Origin: Stichopus chloronotus
Taxonomy: Eukaryota > Echinodermata > Holothuroidea > Aspidochirotida > Stichopodidae
Length of the DNA: 64,000 nucleotides
Assembly: GCA_021234535.1 (NCBI GenBank)
Contig: CM037830.1
Coordinates: 32,771,405 to 32,835,404, forward strand
Reading direction: 5' to 3'
The position numbers and the translations under genes were made by a program. The stretch's first letter is position 1, and each line of letters starts with the position of its first letter. Below are positions 1 through 9,848 of this stretch, in pieces. The notes under the pieces are model-generated. The model searched no databases, was not told where the DNA came from, and saw only the letters and a program-made list of their open reading frames with translations.

Positions 1-453
1 GACTTAAATGTTGCATGCATGGAATTTAGCTAAGGATTTCATGATCTGCACACTCCAGTGAAATGTCTGTCATCTCTACATCAATTCCTAAAAAATTAAG
101 TAAATGATCCCCTCACCATGTTCTGGCAAAGAGCACCAAAAAATCGTACATCATATAAACAATACTTTTACAATTCCTCACAGGCAAAAAAGTCTACAGT
201 AGGTGACATGAACATTAAGTTGAGACATTTTATTTTTGGAGGTCTCAAGCTTCATTTTCATCAACAAAGCTTTTCACATATAGCTAAGTGCCAGCTAACT
301 GAAGCCATCTGCAAATATCTTGAGAACCACACCATCATTGGCATGGGGTGAATCTTCACAAGACTGCTTCCATTATTTTTACAAATATCAAAGTTTATGC
401 CCTTACTTTAACTACATGACACAGAACACTAAATTACTGACAGAAACACTTAC
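1..453. other. Intronic sequence downstream of the PB1 exon; nothing else seen
   Basis: On the minus strand this follows the strong donor (GTAAGT) that ends the PB1/SAMD3-like exon, so it is best read as the start of an intron. I see no convincing continuation exon here. The remaining coding sequence of that gene is expected beyond the left edge. Confidence 0.5.
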
Positions 454-1476
454 TTCACTTTCCAAGAAAAGTCCTGGCCATCTTTCTAAGATGTCTTTCA
501 CTGGTGGTGTACTGATAACCAATTCCTTTCTTCTGTAGGCATACGTCAGGCTCATTCGAGAGTGTATCACTGTCATGTTTTTATTCTTTTTCTGCATTTC
601 AGAGATAAGGCTAGCTCGGTAAATTTCCATGCTGGTGTTGTCTTCACCCCTGGGAAGCTCTGGTAGGAAGTTAAGCTCAGCCCTTTTAGCCTTTCTAATT
701 TTTGGTGTGGACACCCCCGGACAAGATCTTTTCTTTGAATTAATTTTCATTCCTAGGCAATCCAATTTTCGCATTTTGGCTCTCATGTTTCCCATTTTAA
801 ATTTCAGGCTGTTGACTAACTCATCAAAGCCAGATGCAGATCCTTTCTCTGTTAGACATGGGTATTTAGACAAAATTGCCTTTGCAACTTGAATGTACTC
901 TAAATGAGTTGGGTAAGGTTTATACTGCCAGATATGATTTGAAATTAAATCCAAAAACTGGCTTTTTAGGTCTTTCCCCAACACAAGTTGATCTTGACTA
1001 CTAGCAAACTTTGCATTTCCTGCCTCAAACACAATTTCCAGTTCAGGTCCCAATTTGGGGATCTGAAAAACCTCAGGCCATGAACCTTGTCGTAGTTTTG
1101 TTTCCAAAGACTGCAAGTCATCTGATGAGCTGATACTGATTGTATCATGTGAGCTATCTGCTACTGAATCCTCACTTGTACTGGCACTGCTTAAGTCACT
1201 ATAACTGACATTGCTCAAGTCAAGGGGAAGGTGAGATGCTGGAGAACTAACAACTTTAATTGTGGCAATGTCCTGAGGAAGTTCATTAATGTCTGTCAGG
1301 GAGACCATGTCTCCTCCGAAATCACTATCTGCATACTGTAAACTGAAATCATAGTTTATATCAAATTTGCTCATGATAATTTCCTTCAAATTTTCAACTG
1401 AATTAGGTCTCTCCTGAAGGCAGAGTTTCCTTATGTTTGAATCAGTGATGACTACCCTTAATTTGAATGGATCCAT
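454..1476 (-). CDS. PB1-domain, SAMD3-like protein, first coding exon (partial gene)
   Basis: The exon has 341 codons from the ATG at 1476. That start is chosen because a pyrimidine-rich acceptor ending in AG (1488-1487) lies ten bases upstream, so extra codons further upstream would be intronic. Residues 1-76 look like a PB1 domain: a basic first strand, then an acidic OPCA-like stretch around residues 50-64 (DSDFGGD...). A Ser/Asp-rich linker follows to about residue 130. The rest resembles the body of fish and invertebrate 'SAMD3-like' proteins (WPxxFxIPK, YPxxxEYIQVAKAI, KYPCL, YRRKELV, RWPGLF). The exon stops in phase 0 at GAA/GTAAGT (454/453), in the middle of a conserved region, so the gene continues left. 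PB1 domains mediate heterodimerisation; the function of the rest is unknown. In the family, as I recall it, these proteins are linked to C2H2-transposase genes like the one next door. No catalytic role is claimed. Confidence 0.72.
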
Positions 1477-1531
1477 GATTTGGTATCTGTACAAAATAAA
1501 CACAAATGAAATGAATTTGGATGACTGATCA

Positions 1532-4183
1532 TCAGCATAGTACTGCTACATAGTGCTTCAAGACAATTACTTTTTCACCATGACTTGAATAGCAAGGCAA
1601 AGGGAGGTAATCAGACAGATCCTCAGGTCGAACAAGTTGTAAGGTATCTGTATCATGTACCTTAAATGCACCCATATTTTTTAAATAGCTACATCCAAAA
1701 TGTTTTACAACAAATGTAATATTATCACTCACTATGATGAGTTGAATTTCTGCAAACTGTGCTAAGCCCAAAGTGGCACTAGCAACAAGAACAAACATGC
1801 CATTTGAATACTTTGTCCCATCTATTACTACTGTGTCTGACACTGAAATTGTTGAAGATGGAAGCATATCAGGAAGGACTTTCTTTACGTCTTCTGAGAG
1901 CAGTGCAGCTTGTATACTTGCAACATTTTCGACAACAACTGATTGGCCAAGAAAATGTGGAGAAGCTAAATGGTATGCCTCCATTAACTGATGTCTTCTG
2001 GCTAATGTAGCAAGTATGTTCTTGAAGTTACTAATACCTCTAATGATTCTCTTAAAAAAATTGTGTTTAGCTTCAAATCGTATCGTAGATACATGAACTA
2101 AAGGCCCAAAAAGTTTTATTTGATCTGCATAATGTTGGCTAAAGTGGTGCTTTGGTTTGAATCTAGAGTCTGGAAATGCCTTCTTGAAAATAATTTTGTG
2201 TTCTTTTAGATATGTTTGAAGATGACCAACCATTGTATTTGTAAATACAGGACTGTGAACCATTTCCACAATATTTCTGAGTGACAGTATTACTGCCATA
2301 GCTGGATCACTGTCTGGTACACGACCTGCTACATACAATGGGAATAATCGAAGTAAGGTCCAATTTTCTGACTGATTTCCTCCAATGGTGCCTTTTGCCC
2401 TAAAATTATCTCCAATAGTCTGTGGTCTATTCACTCTGTCAGCACCTTTATACTGAAAATGTTGCACCTGAGAGTTGAAATACTGCAAAGTAAAATATTT
2501 GTTAGATATGAAATGACCAAGACTCAGGGCTATTTCATAAGGAACTACTCCCTCCAATAAATCATGTGACACATCAAAGGGAAGACCTTCCGTTACATGA
2601 AAGTGTTGCAAATATTCATGCAAAACACATTCCATTTTAACACCATATACTCCTGATAATTTGGAGTCCTCTTTCACTTGTTGAACATGGTACCTGTAAT
2701 TTTCCTTGTCTCTTTTTTGGCACTTATCAACTTCAAACTTAACGTTCTGTAAATCAGAATTGGTGGCCATACAAACTCGACACGGCCTAAGTACGTGAGG
2801 GCCAAAGCTCTCTTGAAATCCTCCAATTTGGTGTGCTCCAAGGTTATCACTGCAAATATAAACAACTGTGCCCCTTAAATTTTCTCCTAGGGTCTCTATG
2901 AAAACACCTTCCTTTTCAATAAAAGAGAGATCGTTCCAAAGAGGCAAAAAAGCCTTTTTGAAACCAAATTCTTTTAGATGTATAGATTTTACCAGTGCAG
3001 CAAGCTGTATAACATGAAGTTTTGAACGATACTTGGAAGGGATATCAGCCAACACCCAGTATGCACAGCATATTTTATGTTTTTTCTTGGACGTACCGAG
3101 TGGGTTGCAAACTTCCCATTCATCAAAGTATAAACCTATGGCCAATCTATTTGCTTCAAAGCGAAAAAAGGGATTACTTTGATAAATATGTCCATCTTTA
3201 AATGAAACATATTTGACGCCTCTTTCTTCTTCAGATAAGATTTTGTCCAACACATCATTTCTTTTTAACAACTGCCTAATCATGTCAGGTACCGATATAT
3301 ATACCATACTGCATTGGTTGCCATTGTATTTTCCCAAGTCAAATTCTTGAGGCTCAACGATGTGAAAATTGTCTCGGTAGTATTTCTGTCTCAATTTGTG
3401 TGTAGAGAGCTCACCTGCACATCCCCCAGGAGTTGTTTGCATGCTTTCAACAAATGGATATTGTGTAAAAAACATTTCAGTGACCATGTGGATTGTAGAA
3501 GAGTCACATTCAGGCTGACTTTCCAGCATTCTTGTAATTTTGGCCTGTAGCAATGGCCTGGACAATGAGTGTATTTCTACAAATTCATGAACTATTTGCT
3601 GAATAGTTGCAACAGGAACATGTAAAACAGATTCCAGTTTAAGCATGAACAGGGCAATTTTGTTGACTATACTATCCTTTACAATGTTACAAGCATCATT
3701 ATGGACTAATACTTCATCACTACAATCTACATCTACAGCATCCATCTCAAAATCACTTGATTCACCCTCTTCCCTTGCAGTTTGCTGTATGCCATGATTT
3801 ATTTCTGCATTTCTGTGATTTCTACTCTTGTGAGATGAAAATGTAGCCAGTACATTTGTTTGAAAGTTACAGTTTTGGTAAGGACATTGGACTGTTTCAT
3901 AATTCTTGAGATGTCTATTCAAATGACTCGCCAAATTACTGACAACATTTTGACAAACAGTACACATTTGCTGCTGGTTTTTAGAAGTTACATGTTTCTT
4001 TGCATGATGCTTTGCAATGTGAGTTTTCAAAGCACCCACTGATTTTGAAGAAACAAGACAATTTGCATACAAACAGGGAAAAGACCTGTTTCTCCCCTGA
4101 TGGGAATGTCTCAGCCTGTAGCGCTTGAACAACCTGACACGTTTATCACATGAAAAACTGCATATTTTGCATTTCCAACTCAT
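1532..4183 (-). CDS. C2H2 zinc-finger protein with DDE transposase-like domain
   Basis: This is one uninterrupted ORF of 883 codons. The N-terminus has three good C2H2 fingers, at residues 37-59 (C-x4-C-x12-H-x3-H), 74-91 (C-x2-C-x9-H-x3-H) and 100-123 (C-x4-C-x12-H-x4-H), plus a weak one at 5-28. After an acidic linker (about 137-160) comes a large domain resembling the CACTA/KDZ-like transposases common in fish and echinoderm genomes. Its landmarks are YFDEWE (D354), YICSDNLGAHQ (D446), a CRVC knuckle (468-471), DVSHDLLEGV (537-546), GPLVH and RFEAKHN (E704). D354 or D446 with E704 are my candidates for the acidic catalytic residues. It could be an active transposase or a domesticated derivative. 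The intact length and absence of stops suggest recent activity or selection. I did not find terminal inverted repeats around it. It ends only 45 bases before the acceptor of the PB1 exon on the same strand, so the two may share a promoter by alternative splicing. Confidence 0.8.
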   Translation of the reverse strand: MSWKCKICSFSCDKRVRLFKRYRLRHSHQGRNRSFPCLYANCLVSSKSVGALKTHIAKHHAKKHVTSKNQQQMCTVCQNVVSNLASHLNRHLKNYETVQCPYQNCNFQTNVLATFSSHKSRNHRNAEINHGIQQTAREEGESSDFEMDAVDVDCSDEVLVHNDACNIVKDSIVNKIALFMLKLESVLHVPVATIQQIVHEFVEIHSLSRPLLQAKITRMLESQPECDSSTIHMVTEMFFTQYPFVESMQTTPGGCAGELSTHKLRQKYYRDNFHIVEPQEFDLGKYNGNQCSMVYISVPDMIRQLLKRNDVLDKILSEEERGVKYVSFKDGHIYQSNPFFRFEANRLAIGLYFDEWEVCNPLGTSKKKHKICCAYWVLADIPSKYRSKLHVIQLAALVKSIHLKEFGFKKAFLPLWNDLSFIEKEGVFIETLGENLRGTVVYICSDNLGAHQIGGFQESFGPHVLRPCRVCMATNSDLQNVKFEVDKCQKRDKENYRYHVQQVKEDSKLSGVYGVKMECVLHEYLQHFHVTEGLPFDVSHDLLEGVVPYEIALSLGHFISNKYFTLQYFNSQVQHFQYKGADRVNRPQTIGDNFRAKGTIGGNQSENWTLLRLFPLYVAGRVPDSDPAMAVILSLRNIVEMVHSPVFTNTMVGHLQTYLKEHKIIFKKAFPDSRFKPKHHFSQHYADQIKLFGPLVHVSTIRFEAKHNFFKRIIRGISNFKNILATLARRHQLMEAYHLASPHFLGQSVVVENVASIQAALLSEDVKKVLPDMLPSSTISVSDTVVIDGTKYSNGMFVLVASATLGLAQFAEIQLIIVSDNITFVVKHFGCSYLKNMGAFKVHDTDTLQLVRPEDLSDYLPLPCYSSHGEKVIVLKHYVAVLC

Positions 4184-6399
4184 AATGCTGTGACTGTTTC
4201 ACAACATTCAGGAATTAATTGTCAATGGACTAAAAATTTGATAAACCCACTAGCCAAATCAGTCCGAATATGTTGTTAGACATCTTTTCTTGATTACTAT
4301 TGTCCATTCACATCACATAAATTTTGCAACTGACCTTGGGAAAAGATCTGACAGATGAGTCTGTTTTTAATATTGGGTTAATGGTTGCACAGAAAACCGC
4401 ACCTCAAACGACAGCATGTTCAGTCATGGAATAATTCCTGCAAGATAAAAGAAAGCAATTGCATCAAGTGTACAAGAAATTTGCTTTTAAGTATTTCCAT
4501 GTCATATACAACTTACAGTAAATTAAAATGCACTCATGAACTTTTCTTTCACAAAAATGTTTTCATGTTTACCTATAACAGTTACATGAATACAGGCCTG
4601 CATGCAGTTAAAACTTTTAACTTTTTTCACTGGAGTGGCCACAAAATTGTCAACAGTTACAACTGGGCTATTTGAGTTACACACTCATGATGAGATACCA
4701 CACAAAACAGATGATCACTGCAATCTTGATTAGATGATCAAGAACCCTGAGCACATTTTGAGGTCCTGTCAGTGTTCAATTTAAAACTCTTGACAAATAA
4801 CATATGAAATTCTGCTTTAATCCTCAGTTAAATCTTCAGCCTAGTATAGGTATAAAAAAGTGGCTGTTTGCTGTAGCAATGACACAACTATTCATAAAAA
4901 GGGTAAAGTGCAATTTTTTCAACCCCCACCCAGTGTTCAACCCCCTATTGTTATTCATGTCTCTTCTATCCCATTTAAGAACTGTCAATATGGTCACACA
5001 TAACCTTTGGAGCCAACCTTGTATTAGCCCTCAAACAGGGCTGTGCATTAGCTTACATGGTCTAAGCACAGTACACTCCACTTTACAGCCCTTGTCCAGC
5101 TAACACTAATTTCTGTTCATTAGCTGACAGAGTATCAGAGCAATATTTTTTCTCACCAAACTTCACATACCCAATAACCTCTAGCATCCCATTCACCTTA
5201 ATGCAAAAGCTTTTCCAAAAGTATGATGCATGAATGAATGAATTTTTAGTGAAAACACTGACCGTAACAATCTGCAATGTGTTACATATACCATGACTTA
5301 CAGTGAGCAATATATTTGTGAGAAACCTGTAGAGGGTCAAAGGTCACAAAAATTCCTGTAGAAACTGACTGTGCTACTACCTAGGCCTACTCATGTTGTG
5401 TGTACACGTACATATAGCACACGCCTACTGTATACCGAAAGGAATGTAGTGTGCACAGGTATAGGCCTAGTACTTGAGTCTGCATAAGCAGATGAATGTA
5501 CGTACATCTCCGCCAAAATAGGCCATGTATTAGTTTCACACAGAACTTGCACAGTTTACCACATTTTTATTTCCTTGACAACAGAAGTCCCTTTCCATCA
5601 TGCATTACGAAGCGGCAACGATGGACAATGTCATCTGCAGAGGATCAAAGCCAATTTTTGCCGATTTTTTTTCCGCAAATAATCACTAAATGCACATTTA
5701 AACCAATGCACTGCAGTACACCTGCAGTGATGAACAGTAATGCACTCTAAGAATGATTCTGTCTGAGACTTTGCAGTAATTTAGGTGGTGCGGTCCATCA
5801 TTGCAAGACATAATTTGACACAATTTTGTGGCTACGGCGTACAAACTTTCCATTATAGTATGCAAATAAATAATTGGGTAGGCCCTTGCCAAGTGTCAGG
5901 TCTACTGTAAGCCCTGGGCTTAATAATTACTTGGCATTCTTGTCCAATTACTAGGCCTAGGCAAGGCCGAGCTGTTTGTATGAGGATAATTGCTTTATGT
6001 CATGTCCAAACTTCATGTTCAAACATCGTGTAGGATACTGGCGTACAGGCTACATCATACGTGTCACTCAAGGCTACGCATATCAAGGCTAAAGCTACAC
6101 AGACTGACACTTAGTATAACGTTAGGCTAGGCCTACGTCACTCAACAGCTCTACAAGATTTAGCCTAATGTAGGCTAGACTGATTATGAATGACAATACA
6201 ACCAACAAAATGAACACTTAAGAGCCACAGACTGCCGTGGCGGATCCTCGGACGAGACTTTTGATAGCTTACTTTAAGTCACTGCTGACTTACAGCTTAG
6301 ATTATGGAGTAAATTTTGTATTGAAATGTAGATCTAGCATACCATCCAGTTCCCATCGATGATCGACGACACCAAATTCAGCAACGTTTGTTCAGTTCA

Positions 6400-6600
6400 A
6401 CTTCAAATTCACAGCGCAGCGCGCCCAGTACAGAACAGTTGCTATACGTACGCTAGCGCATAGCACCTGCACCGCGCTGTGTACATGTAGTGCAGGCCGG
6501 CTGCATACGGCATGCATTCGTTGTACGTACGTATACCGTATATGGGCATATATCGTACGACGGTCGTGTCGGGGCACGGTTTTTATATGCAAATTTAAAT
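6400..6600. promoter_or_regulatory. CpG-rich block, possible promoter
   Basis: CpG dinucleotides and self-complementary CG/TA words (cgcagcgcgc, gtacgtacgtata, cgtacgacggtcgtg) are much denser here than in surrounding AT-rich DNA. It lies about 2.2 kb upstream of the minus-strand transposase ORF. The PB1 exon's 5' acceptor implies an upstream non-coding exon, which could start here. This is inference; no TSS motif is evident. Confidence 0.25.
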
Positions 6601-7213
6601 TACATTTAAAGTTTTCAAACTGGGAAAACACGTCAAGAGGAGACAAAATTTAATTACAAATTTGTTCAGAATATCAGACGTAATCAGTGCTTAAATTTTA
6701 GTTGCATACTTACAAAAGTCAAGCTGACATTTTTTTGGTAATACAATTTGCTCAAACTAACCTCTAATGCATATTCAAATAGATATGATAATAATGTCAC
6801 AAATTGGTGCGAAAGGAAGATGAACATACTTTATTCGAGTCATTGCAACGTGGATAGAACAAGTGTTTTGGACAAACTTCGATAGAACTTACCAGTTATG
6901 AGTTATCTCAGCAAGATACGTGATCTTAAGTAATAGTAACCTCTGGGCATTGAGTTGACGTAACTATTTCACTGAACTGGGTTTTACAGTGTATATATGA
7001 AGCGGTCATTTCCCTTATGTATTTTATCGTTATTACTTCAGTGTGAACACCGTGACGTGTTCAAACTCTCTTACGAAAAGTATTTCATTACTTTACAGTG
7101 ATAGGAATAAGCTAAGATAGGAATAAGAATAAGAATAAACACAAGAATTTTTAAATCATAGCAAGTACTAGGCTAAATCTCTCTGTTTAAATTTGAATTT
7201 TCAGAGGAGAATG

Positions 7214-7579
7214 GTAAAAGGAAATAAAGTGTTTAGAAGTACCAACATGACATACCAAGAAAATAGCTTTAATCATTGTTAAACCATTCAGTCTCACCAA
7301 TAAACATGAAAAAAAAACTTGAAAGCTTTATCCCCTCAAAACATTATGCATGTGATGGGTAACGGATAATGTATCATTTGAATTTTGAAAAGTTTGGGTG
7401 AACAAATTATTGTTGAGTGACAGCTAAGTGCATTTCTATCTTCTCCGAGAAACGTTTTTTTTTTTAAACGGAGGCTGCTGTCCTTCCTTGTTCTGAAAAA
7501 TCTTTTATACTATGTTCACAAACATAGCTTTTAAAACTATGGTGGTTTTTCTGCAAACAAACGCCTTATTTCCCTTGAA
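7214..7579 (+). mobile_element. TTAA-type MITE, copy 1 (degraded)
   Basis: The termini are decayed forms of the AGGGAAATAGGGCGTTT inverted repeat (left AAAGGAAATAAAGTGTTT; right AAACGCCTTATTTCCCTT). The interior shares long blocks with the copies at 44,813 and 52,252, for example AACCATTCAGTCTCACCAAT and GAAAAGTTTGGGTGAACAAA. The TTAA flanks are mutated. The orientation matches the copy at 44,813. Confidence 0.75.
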
Positions 7580-9848
7580 ATACTTACAGTAACAGTTCAT
7601 AAACAACATTTTACCCCCCCCCAAAAAAAAAAAATAAGAAAAAGAAAAAAGAGGTAGTGATAAAAATGTGAACTGTGTATAGCCATGACGTTAAGCCAGC
7701 AGTATACTTCACAAGATTGTGTTTTTGACTATATAGCTCTTTATACAAGCCAGAGAAATCGTTTACATGTTTGTCTATTTAACGGAAACTTCAGAATCTG
7801 ATGTTTATCGGGGTCTGTAGTTGATGTATAAGGAAATACACGACGAAGTAAAATGACAAAAATGAGTTTTTTCCTTCTTCCCCTTGCTGCCGTGATAGTA
7901 ATGAGACAATTAATTTGAGATATCTGAGATTAGTAAGAGATATACGCCGGTATGAATATCCTGAGTGTTAAAACCTATCGTGTACGTAGTTCTCCACACT
8001 TTCAACTTTCGACTTGTTTCCGTCAAAGGGCGCTCCAGGGAGACAGGCTGAAAGGGATGTTTTGACAGAGTATTTTTGGAAAATTGAATACGGTATGCCT
8101 GGAGTGGATGAGGGGGGGGGGGGGGGTCGATGAAGAAGGTGTATAGATGGCGCTGGGGGGTACCCCTGAAGTTGGATGACGATCTTTCCCTCGAGATCGG
8201 CTAGTGTTGATTTCTTAAAGAGGCACGTTGGATTCTTTCCTGAAATTCACTAAAGTTTCCTAAACCATGTCAAGTTTGCTTCAAATGTTGGTGGCCATTG
8301 TCAAACTAAGAGGATCCTCATGTGTGACATACAAAGGAACATTAATGAGTGAGTTATTAACGATTCAGTTTCTTTTTGTTTTTCTTTTTCTTATTTTTCT
8401 TTTGACAATTCGTGAGAAGACACTTTTCACATTAATACATATGCAGATGCTGCACAGCTAGTTCAAGTCAGGGTTACAAATTCAAAAACGCTGAAAGTTT
8501 TCATCGACGTTAGATGTGAAACTTGACTAATTATGCTAAGCATATGATGATGGAATTAAAGTTATCGTAGTTGTTGCGGTCTGTTGGCTTTTCGTCAAAC
8601 TTTTTATAGCCGACTGTTTCCAGGGGCTTAAATCCAATATTCCAGGCCATGTAGGCCTAACTTGCAAAATGATGGCGGAAGCCTCGGCTGATACTACATT
8701 AGAGACCAGAATAGATGTCGCGCATAGCTAAAGGCGACGGCGCTACACAGAAATATCAATTTCCTACAACACCCCTCGAATCCGCAAACGAAGTTCGCAT
8801 TCATTTGATACGTGAATATAAAATAGATGTGCAAGAGAATGCAGGTAACTTAAACACATAGTTCGATGCTTTTACACTAAACGCGAAAAAGAACCCTTGG
8901 TTATGCTTGTACCGTTGTCATGCAAAACTAATTACGCTCATTGCCTCGTGTATATATATTCACATTTATATTTTTTTTCATATAGGCCTACAGATATTGA
9001 AATGAAAATATATTGAGAGAATGGCATTGTCGGAATTGGTAAATGTTAACACAAAATATCTAAAAATAAAATGTAAAAATCAAATGGATGGAGATGAAAC
9101 TTTGCGGAGTAGACCTTTAGATTAGGTTCCTTAACAAATTAAGATATCTTTGATGACTGCTATTCCTATCATTTTATCGTGTCAATAGTGTAACGAAAAG
9201 TCTCGTGTTCGATCTTGGGCTCCAAGGGAGGGTTCCATCGGGGCTCGGTTTGTATGAGAGGTTCAAACCAGCCCAGCGGACAAAAAACGAACTATTCGAG
9301 CCCCCCCCCCCCCCCCCTCTGGTGGAAGAACCCGTGTGGGAGTTTTTTTTTTCAACTTGTCCTCTGGCACAACTTTGTTTACACGCTTGACGAGAAAAAC
9401 TTCACAAAACAATATTTACTTAATCTCTGTCTCCTTTAAGCTGCAGTAACAAGTTATGTCTGCCTAAATATCGCATTGTTGAACTTTGGTCCCTATCTGT
9501 TTGACAATTACCCTGTCCACTTGGGTAACTGTATCCGTAGGTAATACAGCGTTGGTTCATAATCCTAATTAAACACCGTTCGTTCACTGTATGGTATTAG
9601 CATGTAGCCATGTGTTAACGGGAGCTTGAAAACCATTCTCCTGTTTGCCTGTTTGCCTGACGAACGGGCGTTTCTAGACAGTGGAGTCGTCCGCAAGTCA
9701 TTGCGATTATTTAATTTGTATCATTCCCTTACATTTATTTAACGCAAAGTAACCTTTTTTCGGTTTGGAGAGAAGCTGCTTTTGGTAACGTGATATAAGG
9801 ATCCTGTAAAACTTTTGAAATCATTCTCCTTCGATATTAAAGAACAAA

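Larger units (their letters stand above)
4184..9848. other. Intergenic region between transposase module and WASP-A
   Basis: No convincing gene was found. The contents are a CpG-richer block near 6,400-6,600, a decayed TTAA-type MITE at about 7,214-7,579, a poly-G tract at about 8,110-8,126 and a poly-C tract at about 9,301-9,317. Small open frames here are short, lack recognisable domains and look like chance ORFs. The upstream exon(s) of the minus-strand transposase/PB1 unit and the promoter and 5' UTR of WASP-A probably lie here, but no TATA box or start site can be assigned from sequence. Confidence 0.5.
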
